Below are positions 34,851 through 45,189 of a stretch of DNA of 64,000 nt, in pieces (position 1 is the first letter of the stretch; every line of letters begins with the position of its first letter). The position numbers were made by a program, and so were the translations under genes. Source of the stretch: Aldrovandia affinis (Eukaryota > Chordata > Actinopteri > Notacanthiformes > Halosauridae); NCBI GenBank assembly GCA_029706075.1, contig JAINUG010000138.1, positions 1,426,001 through 1,490,000 of the forward strand. Reading direction: 5' to 3'. A model generated the notes under the pieces. It was not told the origin of the DNA, ran no database searches, and saw only the letters and a program-made list of their open reading frames with translations.

Positions 34851-36745
34851 GCACAAGATTATCTCACACAGTCATCAAGTCAGAGGTGAACCCTTCATGT
34901 GCAGCCTGTGCAGGGAGACTGCAGGTGTCAGATCCACTAGATTGTCACTGGTGTGCACAGCCATTTTGCAAACCTAATCCCCTCCTTCCCTAAGGACAAT
35001 TATGCTCTGCCCTGTGGGGCTGCAGAACATGAACATTTATTTTCACTTATCAAATAAGCATTTTTGTTTGAATTAAGCCAGCATTATATCCTAAACAGAA
35101 GGCAATGAAAAGGCATTATAATGGAATAAAGCATTCAATTTCACTTTTGAAATAATTTTCAATCCGTTGGCAATGAAAAACCTGTAGGTTAGGGTTTTAG
35201 CAGATTTGAGGCTAACGTGCTAGCTAGTTAGAATCCTTCCTCCGAAGACGGACGATACATCTCTGATGCTAACCAGCTAGTTGTTTGTCACAGAAATAAG
35301 AATATAGTAGTGCGGTAAAGTTGATCTTTGTCTGTAACTTACCAGTGCCACAGAGAGATGCCACATGCCAGCCAGCCGAAAGCCTCAAGGTTACAAGAAA
35401 ACTGTTATTGCAACTATTGTTCTTACTTAAGCGGAAAATTCATATCCTACAGTTAGCATCTACAAATGTGTCACCTATCAGACTATGGTGCACTTATGAT
35501 GCACTTTATAATACATAATATGTAAAATAAAGACAAACAATTTGAACCCAACTAATATGATGATTTTTCCCAAGCTATAGCAGATTCCAGATAAATAATT
35601 GTTGTATGTGCTACCCCAAGGGGTTGTACACTTCTCCAAAAAACTGGATGCAAATATCTAAAAGCAAACAAATTCTAGTGTTGTTTGTAAAAACAGTACA
35701 CAGGCCTGGACATACTGTACATCCTTTGGTGTCCCAAAATCTATCCAAAGTGGTTACATGTTTTTAGCCTGTCACATGCCATACTGTTTTATTATTATTA
35801 TTATAAAATGACACCTATAATACATATATGAGAGGGAAATTAATTCTAAGATGTTTAAAAATGTTTATTTTTTTGTGGTTCCAGCATCAGATAATTGTGT
35901 ATCTGAGTGTACAGAAACCTTTCCAAAACATTCTATAAATCAGTTCTGTTATGCAAATCTATTCAACTAGACCCCAATTAGACAGAATGCATTCCAAGTG
36001 GATCCAGTTTGAAGTGGTAACAATAACAACATGGGTAGCGTTATCATATACATCATCCGAGTCCACACTCCAGGCAGACGCATCACCCTCCAGAAGTCAG
36101 CATATGTCTTCAAACACCTGTTCTAAGACACTAAAACAACAGCAACTTACCATCATGAAGAATAAACAATTACTCATTTTATTTTTGTTCAAATCGCCCA
36201 GAAACCAAAAGTGGTGTGTGCTCCCAGTTTTCACATGCGTACGCAGCGCCTCTGTGATTTTCAGCGGAACTGGACAGGTCAGACACGTGTAGACCTATGT
36301 CAGCCCCACAGTGACCGCAAAAAGCAAGTGAGAGCTTGTTTGAAAGCTTAGCACGTGAACAATCTTACAGTAGCATTGCTTCCATGTACAACCAACCAAT
36401 AGCTATTCAGATGATATATCCCAGAGCCTACATTCGGTGGCTGGGTACATGTGCATGGTTGGTGCTTCGGTTCGTCAGTGGAAGTCTTATGAAATATACA
36501 GACCATGGGGAACTAACAATTTTTGGGTTTATACAAGAGTAAAGTTTATCGTGTGCATTTGGGTGTAATAAGTAAGGGGGGGTATACAGCAGAGTGCTGT
36601 AAATGCCCTACAGTTTTATGATCATAAATATTATGGATTGGCAGAACAGCAACTTTTACAGACTCATCAAACACTTGTTAAAGCAATGACATCAAGAAAA
36701 AAGTTAATAATTATAATGAATAATATTTATGAATTAAAACACACA
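34851..36745. other. no gene recognised
   Basis: AT-rich DNA with short open frames only; none has a recognisable domain or splice-flanked conserved peptide. Confidence 0.4.
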
Positions 36746-36747
36746 TA

Positions 36748-37487
36748 CACTACCGGTCAAAAATGTTAGAACACCCCCATTTTCCAGTTTTTACTGAAAT
36801 TTAGGTTACCAAAAACTGAAAAATAATGTACATTTTTTGGCAGTGAGTAGTTTCCTACACCATCAAAAGGCACTTGGAAACTGTAAACTCTGACAGGAAG
36901 AGGTCTGGCAGACCCAAAGCCACAACAAAATCAGAACATAAGTTTCTGAGAGTCAAAAGCTTGTGTGATAGGCGGCTCACAGGACAACAGCTTCAAGCAC
37001 AGCTTAACACTGGTTGAAGTAAGGAAGTCTCAGTTTCAACTGTGAATAGAAGACTTCGAGCTGCAGAAGAAGGTCTTATGGACCGATGAATCAAAATTTG
37101 AAATCTTTGTTTCATCACGTAGAGTTTTTGTACGCCGTCGAGTAGGCGAAAGGATGGATTCCTCAGTGTGTGACACCAACTGTCAAACATGGAGGAGGAA
37201 GCGTGATTATCTGGGGCTCTTTTGCTGGATCCAGAGTCAGTGTCTTGCACAAAGTGACTGTTAACCCACGTTAACCCATTACTTGTTCCCTGAAAAGAGC
37301 CTTTTTTTATAACTCTGAAATTTACATTCTTTTTCAGTTTTTGGTAACCTAAACTTGAAAAAAAACTTCTGGCAGTTTACCGCTTACCTTTGTACCATAT
37401 CAGATTATTCACTGGACTTGCAAGAACTGCTTAAATTTCAGTAAAAACTGGAAAATGGGGGTGTTCTAAAACTTTTGACCGGTAGTG
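36748..37487 (+). mobile_element. Tc1-like transposon (family T), both ends intact
   Basis: Left end CACTACCGGTCAAAAATGTT and right end AACTTTTGACCGGTAGTG, flanked by TA (36746-36747, 37488-37489). The plus-strand transposase remnant at 37050-37240 keeps LWTDESKFEIF and a VKHGGGSVIIWGSFAG-like stretch with frame breaks. The second catalytic Asp and Glu region is deleted. 740 bp. Confidence 0.92.
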
Positions 37488-37489
37488 TA

Positions 37490-38513
37490 TATGTACACCA
37501 TAAAGGGCATTTTCATATATGACTCCTGGACTCACAATATATGCACTTGAAGGACTGCAATTTTGGTAATGATATGGGGACTTGTGTAAGGAGCAAGTAT
37601 CGAGCAGAGTTTGGTCTCCCTCTGACGTAAAAATATCCCAGGGTGCATTGCTTTACAATCTATTGGCTTGTCAGTATTTTTTCAGTTTAGATGGATATCA
37701 CCATGCTTGCTTACATTAGCTGGCATATTAGCTTGTTTTGATATTGTGTGTTTGCTCGCAGTTGGCCACAACTAAAATGAAAAAATATGTAGTCCCCTCT
37801 GACATGGATATCATTGTCATAAAGTTATCATCTTCCTATGAAAACTATTGCGCATTGTTGGTTTGAATATGCAACTAGGCGGCCATTATTCTTGTCTTTC
37901 TAGAAGTGTACACCATCTACCAAGGTCGATATCTCGAAGCCTATACACCAAAATATGTTCAAAATAGGCCATATTGTTTTCATAACATAACATATTTTCA
38001 TTATGCACATGTGACGGAATGATAAATAATCATGTTATTTTGCAGTGGGGGTTTAACTCAGTGAGGAGTTAAGAGTTTTATTAACCTGAGAGTTGTATTG
38101 CTTGTAGTTAGTATATACATCCTCGCAAACAACCAGGAATAATTTAGACAAGCATAAAGCCCAGCTCTCTAGCTTTATAACGATATGATATGTACGTACG
38201 ATATGTCTGTCAGCATGAAAGTGTGACAGACATATCATATGAACAGGCTCTGATTTGGACTTCATCGCTGTGCTTTTCTATCCGTCGGAACCTCACAGTT
38301 GAGGGGGTTAATAGGATTTTAAAATATATATTATTATTGTTTTATTATTATTTTATTTAAATCTGCAGGACCAGGGCCCCCCCTATAGACGGGACCCGGT
38401 GTGGCAGCGCTTGTGGCCCCACCCGCTATGTCACTGCGTGGGGCCCACCCATACACTGGAGCAGTGTCTTAACAGGATGGGCCAGCTTATGCTGCATTAA
38501 TGAATGTGCATTA
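37490..38513. other. no gene recognised
   Basis: Low-complexity AT-rich DNA. A GC-rich block at 38370-38440 (GGGCCCCCCCTATAGACGGG) resembles an end of a hAT-type element but has no partner I could identify. Confidence 0.35.
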
Positions 38514-38557
38514 TAGGGACTCAGTGGCAGGCCGTGCATTTCACACCTAGGCCTGCC

Positions 38558-38702
38558 CAGTGGCGTAGCGCAGTAACGGTGCCAACCTTTCACCGGTTTC
38601 ATTTTCCGCGGACGGGTGGGGGGGGGTACACGCGAGAGAAAGCTGAGACCAGTTTATTTATTTCGCGGACCGGGGGTAGCACCCCCCACGCTACGCCTAT
38701 GG
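38558..38702. repeat. Probable nested small hAT-like MITE
   Basis: The ends CAGTGGCGTAGCGCAG and the reverse of CCATAGGCGTAGCGTGGG face each other across about 145 bp of GC-rich DNA. No clean target duplication was seen. Confidence 0.45.
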
Positions 38703-39381
38703 CTCCGTCTGAATCGATCCACCCCTCAATAACTATTTTATGGCTATAAAAACCATCTTATTCTTATTATGCAGAAATGCAGTATAAACATGGGGCTATG
38801 GGGACGGTGTAGGGACAGGACATAACAGAGGAAGACGGGGGGGGGGTCACTGTCCCCTCTCACAGACCCAGGCCTGCCTCATCACAGCGGGTGAGAATCT
38901 GTGCTTACAGAAAGACAACTCACTGCTGCCACCAGAGAGACATGGTTCTCTTCTCACCGCGAGACCGGATCGGCAGAACCAGAACCAGCCTGTGTTCAGT
39001 GTGGGATAGTTATGCTATCTATAACATTTTGTAATGCAGCCAGCCTGCCGTGCCATGTTATTATCTGCCTTGCATGCTGGCTAGCTTGTTATTAAAAATT
39101 GAATGATACAAAGTTAATGTTAAAGACTAAGGTGGTTAGCTATAATAAGTTAGCCACTTCATTAAATCATACAAACACACTGATCATAATAAGAAAAAGC
39201 GCTAGCTGACCTGTTTTATGATCGCTATTTTTATTCGAGTCACAGCTCATGTTTATTACATAAACTTAGCTGGTTAGATAGCTACCTAAACAAGATCGTA
39301 ACATGAAACATCAATAATAACCTCATAAAATTGCAATATTATTTAGGAAAATAGCAACATTTTACTCACCAAAAATCCTTA

Positions 39382-39594
39382 TTATTTGTACACAAAATCC
39401 ATCCTCCTTTCTTTCCTCAAAAAGAGTTCAATTACTCTGTCGTACAGATTATCCGTGTGTTTCAATTCCATCAAGAAGTGCTTTTCTATCGCCATCGAAG
39501 CTAATGCTGAAAGTCGAGTCTGCCCTGTTGTATTTCTGGCATAAGTTTTAATTTGCTTTAGGGCTGAAAATGTCCGCTCAAATGTCTGAATCAC
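39382..39594 (-). pseudogene. hAT transposase C-terminal dimerisation domain
   Basis: The minus-strand peptide FERTFSALKQIKTYARNTTG followed by QTRLSALASMAIEK is the hATC dimerisation motif, with an acidic/basic tail ending at about 39382. The catalytic core upstream is missing. Its 5' edge lies inside one arm of the palindrome. Confidence 0.85.
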
Positions 39595-40099
39595 AGACTG
39601 ATGTTAATTATATTTTGTCCATGAATACTGTCCAAATGGTCTGTCCGCTTCCTTTCCTAGCTTTTCCCCTGGCTGCGCTCCTTCCAGACGTGTATTTTCA
39701 TATTAAAGCATTTAACCAATCACATTACATCATAGTCAGACACTCTCTGACTATCCAATCAAAGGGTGTGAATACGCTGACGTTACCTAGGCCTTCTAGA
39801 AGGCCTTGGTGTCTCCAACTCAAAATTTGATTGGTTGAAGCAACAGTTTGATCAACACTTATTTTATGCTACAGGGCCTTCAGAATTGATTGTGAAGGCC
39901 TCCAGGCAGATTTCTTTGACCGTGGCAACAAATGATGGCTGAAATGTGATTGGTTAAATGCTTTAATATGAAAATACACGTCTGGACGCAGCGCAACCAG
40001 GGGAAAAGCCATGAAAGGAAGCGGACAGACCATTTGGAATTATTTAATAAGTATTCATGGACAAAATATAATTAACATCAGTCTGTGATTCAGATATTT
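39579..40099. repeat. Large inverted repeat within the hAT (arms ~150 bp, 216-bp spacer)
   Basis: Arm 39579-39726 (for example CTGAATCACAGACTGATGTT, CAGACGTGTATTTTCATATT) is mirrored by 39943-40099 with few mismatches and one small indel near CATTTGG. The two arms would form a strong hairpin in RNA or single-stranded DNA. Confidence 0.9.
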
Positions 40100-40154
40100 T
40101 TTAGGCCAGCAGAGAAGGCCTTGCAGGCCCTGACAGCCCACCACTGTAGGGACT

Positions 40155-41085
40155 AAGGTGCCATACAAAAACCACCAATCAATCAATCAATCAATCAACA
40201 TACTGTACTTCTTATACCATGGGCCAAATAGTTATTTGGTGTCAATGTTGGATTAAAATTCTGTCAATATTCTGTTGCTGAGTTTGTGTTACTGAGACTC
40301 AGGCACAGGTTCATGGAAATCAGACCAGCAGGCTGCTCACGGACACCAGCACTCAGTCCATTGTGTGCAAATGATCTGCAATGCTGAAGCTGTATATTTA
40401 AAGTGATCTATAAACACAGAATGAGCACTCAAGGTTACTTCTGCCCTAGTGTCCAGCTGGAAAGAGGTCACTACCATGGACAATACTGCTTGGATAATGT
40501 TCCCTGTTTCAAACAAACGTGCCTCAGGTGTTTACAGTCACTTTATTTTTGGAGAGGTGGGCCACCCAGCCATATAATCTCATAAGAAAAAGAATGACTG
40601 AACAGAAACCATGTGAAGGGCTTTACATTATACAACTAGACTCTAGATGAAGGGGCTCTATGATATGCACATTGCCTATGAATAGATGTGTGGCCTTAGT
40701 TCATAACACAAACAATGAAATCTTCCAACATTCCAATCCCAGGGGTTCCCAAAACCTTATTAAAAAAAAACATGGGACAACACTTCTCCAGTGCCTAAGG
40801 AGTGTGTCGGTTCCTTAAGCCATCTGGAGAAAAGGGCAGTGCATCAGAAATCAGCAGCCCTCCCGCTGAGCTGTTAGTGGGATTTATTTTTCCCAGCAGT
40901 CCTTCTCTCTCTGTTCTCTTAAATAAACTCCTGAGCTAAATAAAATCCTGAGCCTGGACATCCCATTATCCTTTTCACTTGCAGATGGTTCCACAGCTTA
41001 TACCTACAGTATATACCTCCTCAGGCTGCTGTTGGAACAAATAACCTGCAAACCCAAAGCCCCATCCTCACAGTAATCCCCTTTC
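40155..41085. other. no gene recognised; AATC run
   Basis: An AATC microsatellite lies at 40177-40198. No coding region recognised. Confidence 0.4.
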
Positions 41086-41100
41086 AAAGGCACACTTTTT

Positions 41101-42021
41101 TATGAAGCTGAGAGAGAGGACAAGGATGACTGGTATGAGGAGCTACAACGAACCGTCTCCAAGGTCCCTCAACACGATGTGTTACTGATCATGGGTGACA
41201 TGAATGCCAAGGTTGGAGCCGAAAATGACAGCTGCGACAGAGCTATAGGAAGACATGGCTGTGGTGTGCGGAACAACAACGGTCAGCGTCTTGTTGACTT
41301 CTGCCTCTAAAACAACTGCGTAGTTGGTGGTACCATCTTCCCACATAAGACCATACACAAACTCACTTGGAAGTCACCTGATGGACTTACAACTAACCAG
41401 ATTGACCACATCCTAATCAATGGGAAGTGGCACAGGTCCCTCCAAGATGTCAGAGTTTGCCGTGGTGCGGATGCCAACAGCGACCACTATCTGGTGACGG
41501 CTAACATCAAGCTGAAGCTCAGAAAATGTAAACAGCAGGGTCAACGAGGGAGACAACTTGACATCGGCAAGCTGAAATGTCAGAACATCAACAAGGAGTT
41601 TGTGTTGGAACTGAGAAATCGCTTTGGTTCTCTTGGCGCCCTGGGTGACTCAACTGACGAGGACCCCGATATCCATACCAAATGGGAAACCATCAAGAAT
41701 ACCTATGTTGAGGCAGCTACTAAGATCCTGGGCTACAGAGACAAGAAGAACAAGGAGTGGCTGACACCTGGCACTTAGCAGAAAATAGAACAAAGAAAAC
41801 AACTTAAGGCTAAGATATTAAACACTAAGTCACTGAGGCTCCAGAAACAGGTCCAAGAAGCCTATAAGACCAAGGATAAGGAGGTCAAAAAGAGCACAAG
41901 GAATGACAAAAGGGCTTTTGTCGAGATGCTAGCCTGCAAAGCAGAAGGGGCAGCAAGAAGAGGCGAAATGGGTGTTGTATACAAAATCACCAAACAGCTC
42001 TGTGGCAAAAACACCAGCTAA
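41101..42021 (+). pseudogene. LINE endonuclease remnant and linker
   Basis: Endonuclease-family motifs [28 protein letters not shown] and [13 protein letters not shown] are in one frame, interrupted by TAA at 41308-41310, TAG at 41776-41778 and TAA at 42019-42021. Each could come from a single C-to-T change in a Gln codon, which is inference. The N-terminal half of the domain is missing because of 5' truncation. Confidence 0.85.
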
Positions 42022-42078
42022 TCTGCTCCTGTAAAAGACAAGGATGGTAACAACCTATTAACAGAGAGTGAACAGGCA

Positions 42079-43707
42079 GTGAGATGGGTGCAGCACTTTT
42101 GTGAAGTCCTCAACTGCCCTGAACCAGAACATCCTGCTAACCCCACACCTGCAGATAACATAGGCCTACTCAACATCAACACCAGCCCCCCTACTGAAGC
42201 AGAAGTCAGAAATGCTATCCAAATAACAAAGGACAGGAAAGCTGCAGGCTCTGACTGCATCCATGCAGAGATGCTGAAAGCCGGCCTCAACACCTCGGTT
42301 AAGGTGCTTACAGACCTGTTCAGAAACATCTGGGACAGAAATGTCATTCCTGTGGATTGGGCCAAAGGTTTGATTGCTAAATTCCCAAAGAAAGGCAATC
42401 TGCAGAACTGCAACAACTGGCGAGGCATCACATTGCTATCCATACCATCCAAGGTCTTCTGCAGAATCCTGCTAGGCAGAATTGATACAGCAATTGACAT
42501 CAAACTGAGACAGGAACAGGCAGGCTTCAGGAAAGGAAGAAGGTGCACAGACCAGATCTTCACACTAAGGAACATCATTGAACAATGCCTGGAGTGGAAC
42601 TACCCACTATACATCAATTTCATCGACTTCCAGAAAGCTTTTGACAGCTTACACCGTGACACTCTGTGGAAGATCGTGCAATGCTATGGAGTCCCTCCAA
42701 AGATAATTGCACTGATAAAGATGTTTTACCACCAATTTGAGTGTAGTGTGATCACAAACGGCAACCTCACTGACTGGTTCCCTGTGAAATCTGGCGTATG
42801 CCAGGGATGTATCATCTCTCCCATTCTCTTCCTGATTGCCATCGACTGGTCCATGCGAAAAACCACCTCAGACAAACCTAGAGGCATCCAGTGGACTCTC
42901 TTTACCCAGCTGGAAGATCTCGACTATGCTGATGACCTAGTCATCCTCTCCACAAATCACACTCATCTGCAAGAGAAAACAGATAGGACTGACAGATTTG
43001 CCAAACAGATGGGTTTGAACATAAACATCTCTAAAACCCAAGTGATGTACATAAATTCAACACCACATGTACCAATCACCGTGGATGGCAACTCTCTCGA
43101 TTATGTCGAAGAGTTTACATATCTGGGAAGTCTACTCAGTAAGGACAATGCATGCAGTAAAGACATCAGCATAAGGCTCGGGAAAGCCTGCAGTGCATTC
43201 GCAATGCTTCCTACCATCTGGAAGTCAAAGCAGTACAGCCTAAGAACCAAGATCCGACTGTATAACAGCAATGTTAAGTCAGTTCTGCTGTACGGCTCAG
43301 AATGCTGGCGAGTTGTCGAGAGTGACATGCAGAAGATCAGTGCATTCCACAATGGATGTCTCCGGAAGATATGTCGAATATTCTGGCCAGAAAGGATCTC
43401 AAATGAGGACCTGTACAAAAACACAAACTGCCACATTGTGGTGTTGGAGATCAAACAACGCCGACTCCAATGGCTAGGACATGTCCTCAGAATGGACCAG
43501 AACTGTATCCCTAAAGTAGTCTTGAGATGGACTCCACCTGGAAAGAGGAAGCAAGGGAGGCCAAAAACAACCTGGCGGAGAACTGTGACCTCGGAACTGA
43601 AAACGGCGAACCTAACCTGGGGTGAGGCACAACATGCTGCACAGGATAGGACCAGATGGAAGCAGATCGTTGCAGCCTTATGTTCCTCAAGGAACGAAGA
43701 GGATTAA
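42079..43707 (+). CDS. LINE reverse transcriptase, open for 542 codons
   Basis: RT motifs in order: GSDCIHAEMLKAG, LIAKFPKKGNLQNCNNWRGI, RQEQAGFRKGRRCTDQIFTL, LYINFIDFQKAFDSLHRDTL, GVCQGCIISPILFLIAIDW, and the catalytic box LDYADDLVIL (near 42920). The thumb contains FTYLGSLLSKDNACSKDIS, and the C-terminal part has LQWLGHVLRMD and GKRKQGRPKTTWRRTVTSEL. All catalytic residues that I can judge are present. The start is given as the first ATG after the last stop; in the intact element it would be part of a longer endonuclease-RT protein. It would reverse-transcribe its own RNA at a nicked target site, but this copy lacks a working endonuclease. Confidence 0.9.
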   Translation: MRWVQHFCEVLNCPEPEHPANPTPADNIGLLNINTSPPTEAEVRNAIQITKDRKAAGSDCIHAEMLKAGLNTSVKVLTDLFRNIWDRNVIPVDWAKGLIAKFPKKGNLQNCNNWRGITLLSIPSKVFCRILLGRIDTAIDIKLRQEQAGFRKGRRCTDQIFTLRNIIEQCLEWNYPLYINFIDFQKAFDSLHRDTLWKIVQCYGVPPKIIALIKMFYHQFECSVITNGNLTDWFPVKSGVCQGCIISPILFLIAIDWSMRKTTSDKPRGIQWTLFTQLEDLDYADDLVILSTNHTHLQEKTDRTDRFAKQMGLNINISKTQVMYINSTPHVPITVDGNSLDYVEEFTYLGSLLSKDNACSKDISIRLGKACSAFAMLPTIWKSKQYSLRTKIRLYNSNVKSVLLYGSECWRVVESDMQKISAFHNGCLRKICRIFWPERISNEDLYKNTNCHIVVLEIKQRRLQWLGHVLRMDQNCIPKVVLRWTPPGKRKQGRPKTTWRRTVTSELKTANLTWGEAQHAAQDRTRWKQIVAALCSSRNEED

Positions 43708-44034
43708 GTAAGTAAGTAAAGGCACACTTTGGGTCAGACAGGAAGAGGATAAGTGTCGGGGCCAGACTCTGGGCCCTAATTTGGTGAATCAGGATGGTGT
43801 CGGTAACGCAGACGCAAAGTGAGGACGGTGGTGCTTTAGGGTCTAATTTCTGTAATTTCGTGATTTAGGACGATAGCGCACCTCCGGCGCAGTTGTAAAA
43901 GAGGTTGGATTAACTTTTAAAAAATACATTTGGGTGTGGGGGGTTTGGTTTCATAATGGCCAATCAGAACACCTATTTTCTATCCCTTTAAATACCAGTG
44001 CACCAACACTATAGCAAATTGGTAATTTCCTGAC

Positions 44035-44150
44035 ATGGATGACAGTTTTGCGCGGCTGCGCCAGGAGCGCTTCTCAAAAGAGGATAGCGATTTGCTTGTG
44101 CAGGAGGTGCGGAAAAGTTGGCACGCGAATCAGAGGGGGAAAACAAGGCA
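44035..44150 (+). pseudogene. Harbinger Myb/SANT-like protein, N-terminal fragment
   Basis: MDDSFARLRQERFSKEDSDL and LLVQEVRKSWHANQRGK match the start of the DNA-binding Myb/SANT partner protein of Harbinger elements. The frame continues into AT-rich non-homologous sequence. Confidence 0.6.
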
Positions 44151-44353
44151 CACATTAATTTGTTATTTTCATGATTTGAGTTTATATTTTGAGACCTACA
44201 TTGTTAAAATAAAGTGTTTTATTTTACCATCTCTTTTTTTCCTTATTTGTAGGCTTTCGAACTTAAAAAACAATGTTTCTTTTCTTCTAATTATTGTAAT
44301 TGTTAAATGGAAAGCAATAAATAAAAAAACTCACAACTGCAACTCGGCCTGTT

Positions 44354-44539
44354 TCATTTATGTTCGTCATGCAGTAGGCCTACATGCGTCACCCTGGAGT
44401 GTGCATCACAAACCACCTGGATATTAATGGAGTGGACCCCCTTCCGATTCACATAAATGATACCATGATCAGATGGTGCGCGCAACTGCACATGTGTGCA
44501 TTCAATGGCACCCAAGACCCCAGGGAATCCACATTGCAT
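44354..44539 (-). pseudogene. Harbinger DDE nuclease fragment
   Basis: GAIECTHVQLRAPSDHG corresponds to the GAIDGTH region that carries the first catalytic Asp; here that Asp is Glu (AIEC), a loss in itself. VNRKGVHSINIQVVCDA follows as in HARBI1-like enzymes. Only about 60 residues remain. Confidence 0.8.
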
Positions 44540-45189
44540 ATAAAAATCCTGTTTAGTTGGCTGTCGGGTGTATGAAAAGTAATAAACTAATTTCCATGCT
44601 GGACATGACTGGAAGAAACTGCATGTACAGCCGAACTGATAGCCGTCTGGCCAACACTGGCTACCAAACCCAGGGTATCACTCACGGTATCGCCTTCGGC
44701 GTCCAATTATGTATTCCATTTTCTGTAGTGCAAATGGAAAGAATAAAACCCTTTCACATAAGAAAAACAATGTGCATACAAAGATATATTTATTTAACAG
44801 GTGTAGTTTACTGAACGGTAGCGATGGATGGCCTGCTGGCTTCAGTCTTTCATGTCCGTGTGTTGAATAACCACAAGTGAAATAGTTTTTAGCTTAATTG
44901 ATTACGCTTGCAAGTTACCCATGGATTGGAAGATTTGCCTCAACGTGGGAGGAAATTCACAATATTCACAAAACATTCTCATGCGATTTCAGAAAACCTT
45001 ATGTTCATATGTGCGCATCAATAAAGTCACCAAATTGCACAGAGTGCCAGCGTTTGCATTAAGAGGTGGTCTAGTTGGACATTAACGCAAACTCATTATT
45101 TGACACCAAACTTGCATAACGCTGACTGTTTTCATTGTCACACCCCTTATTGCGCTGCCCAACCCATAGACGCGCAAACGCCTTCACTG

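Larger units (their letters stand above)
38522..40146 (-). mobile_element. hAT transposon with 8-bp target duplication and an internal palindrome
   Basis: TAGGGACT at 38514-38521 and 40147-40154 is the 8-bp duplication of a hAT. The ends are CAGTGGCAGGCCGTGC on the left and the reverse of CAGTGGTGGGCTGTCAGG on the right. It contains a minus-strand transposase C-terminus, a long inverted repeat (39579-39726 and 39943-40099) and a probable nested small element at 38558-38702. 1625 bp, non-autonomous. Confidence 0.92.
41099..43717 (+). mobile_element. Non-LTR retrotransposon (RTE/I-like), 5'-truncated, with 13-bp target duplication
   Basis: AAAGGCACACTTT at 41086-41098 and again at 43718-43730 flanks the insertion. 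It begins inside the APE endonuclease domain (GDMNAKVG near 41197, then NQIDHILI and SDHYLV), continues through RT, and ends in a short TAAG repeat (43704-43717). The whole 2.6 kb is in one frame with only three stop codons (41308, 41776, 42019) and no frameshift, so the insertion looks young. The clade is inferred from the tail type and the C-terminal region; RTE is more likely than I. Confidence 0.93.
43736..45130. mobile_element. Harbinger (PIF) transposon remnant
   Basis: Both Harbinger gene types have traces. The plus strand at 44035-44150 encodes a Myb/SANT-like start (ERFSKEDSDLLVQEVRKSW). The minus strand at 44354-44539 encodes part of the DDE nuclease (GFPGVLGAIECTHVQLRAPS, NRKGVHSINIQVVCDA). 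Outer limits are uncertain; the left side begins near GGGCCCTAATTTGGTG. Confidence 0.7.

Noticed and set aside
35951..36542. Two plus-strand frames of 113 and 68 codons
   Set aside because: No recognisable homology or gene-like context.
42018..42578. Minus-strand frame of 186 codons
   Set aside because: Antisense shadow of the LINE reverse transcriptase.
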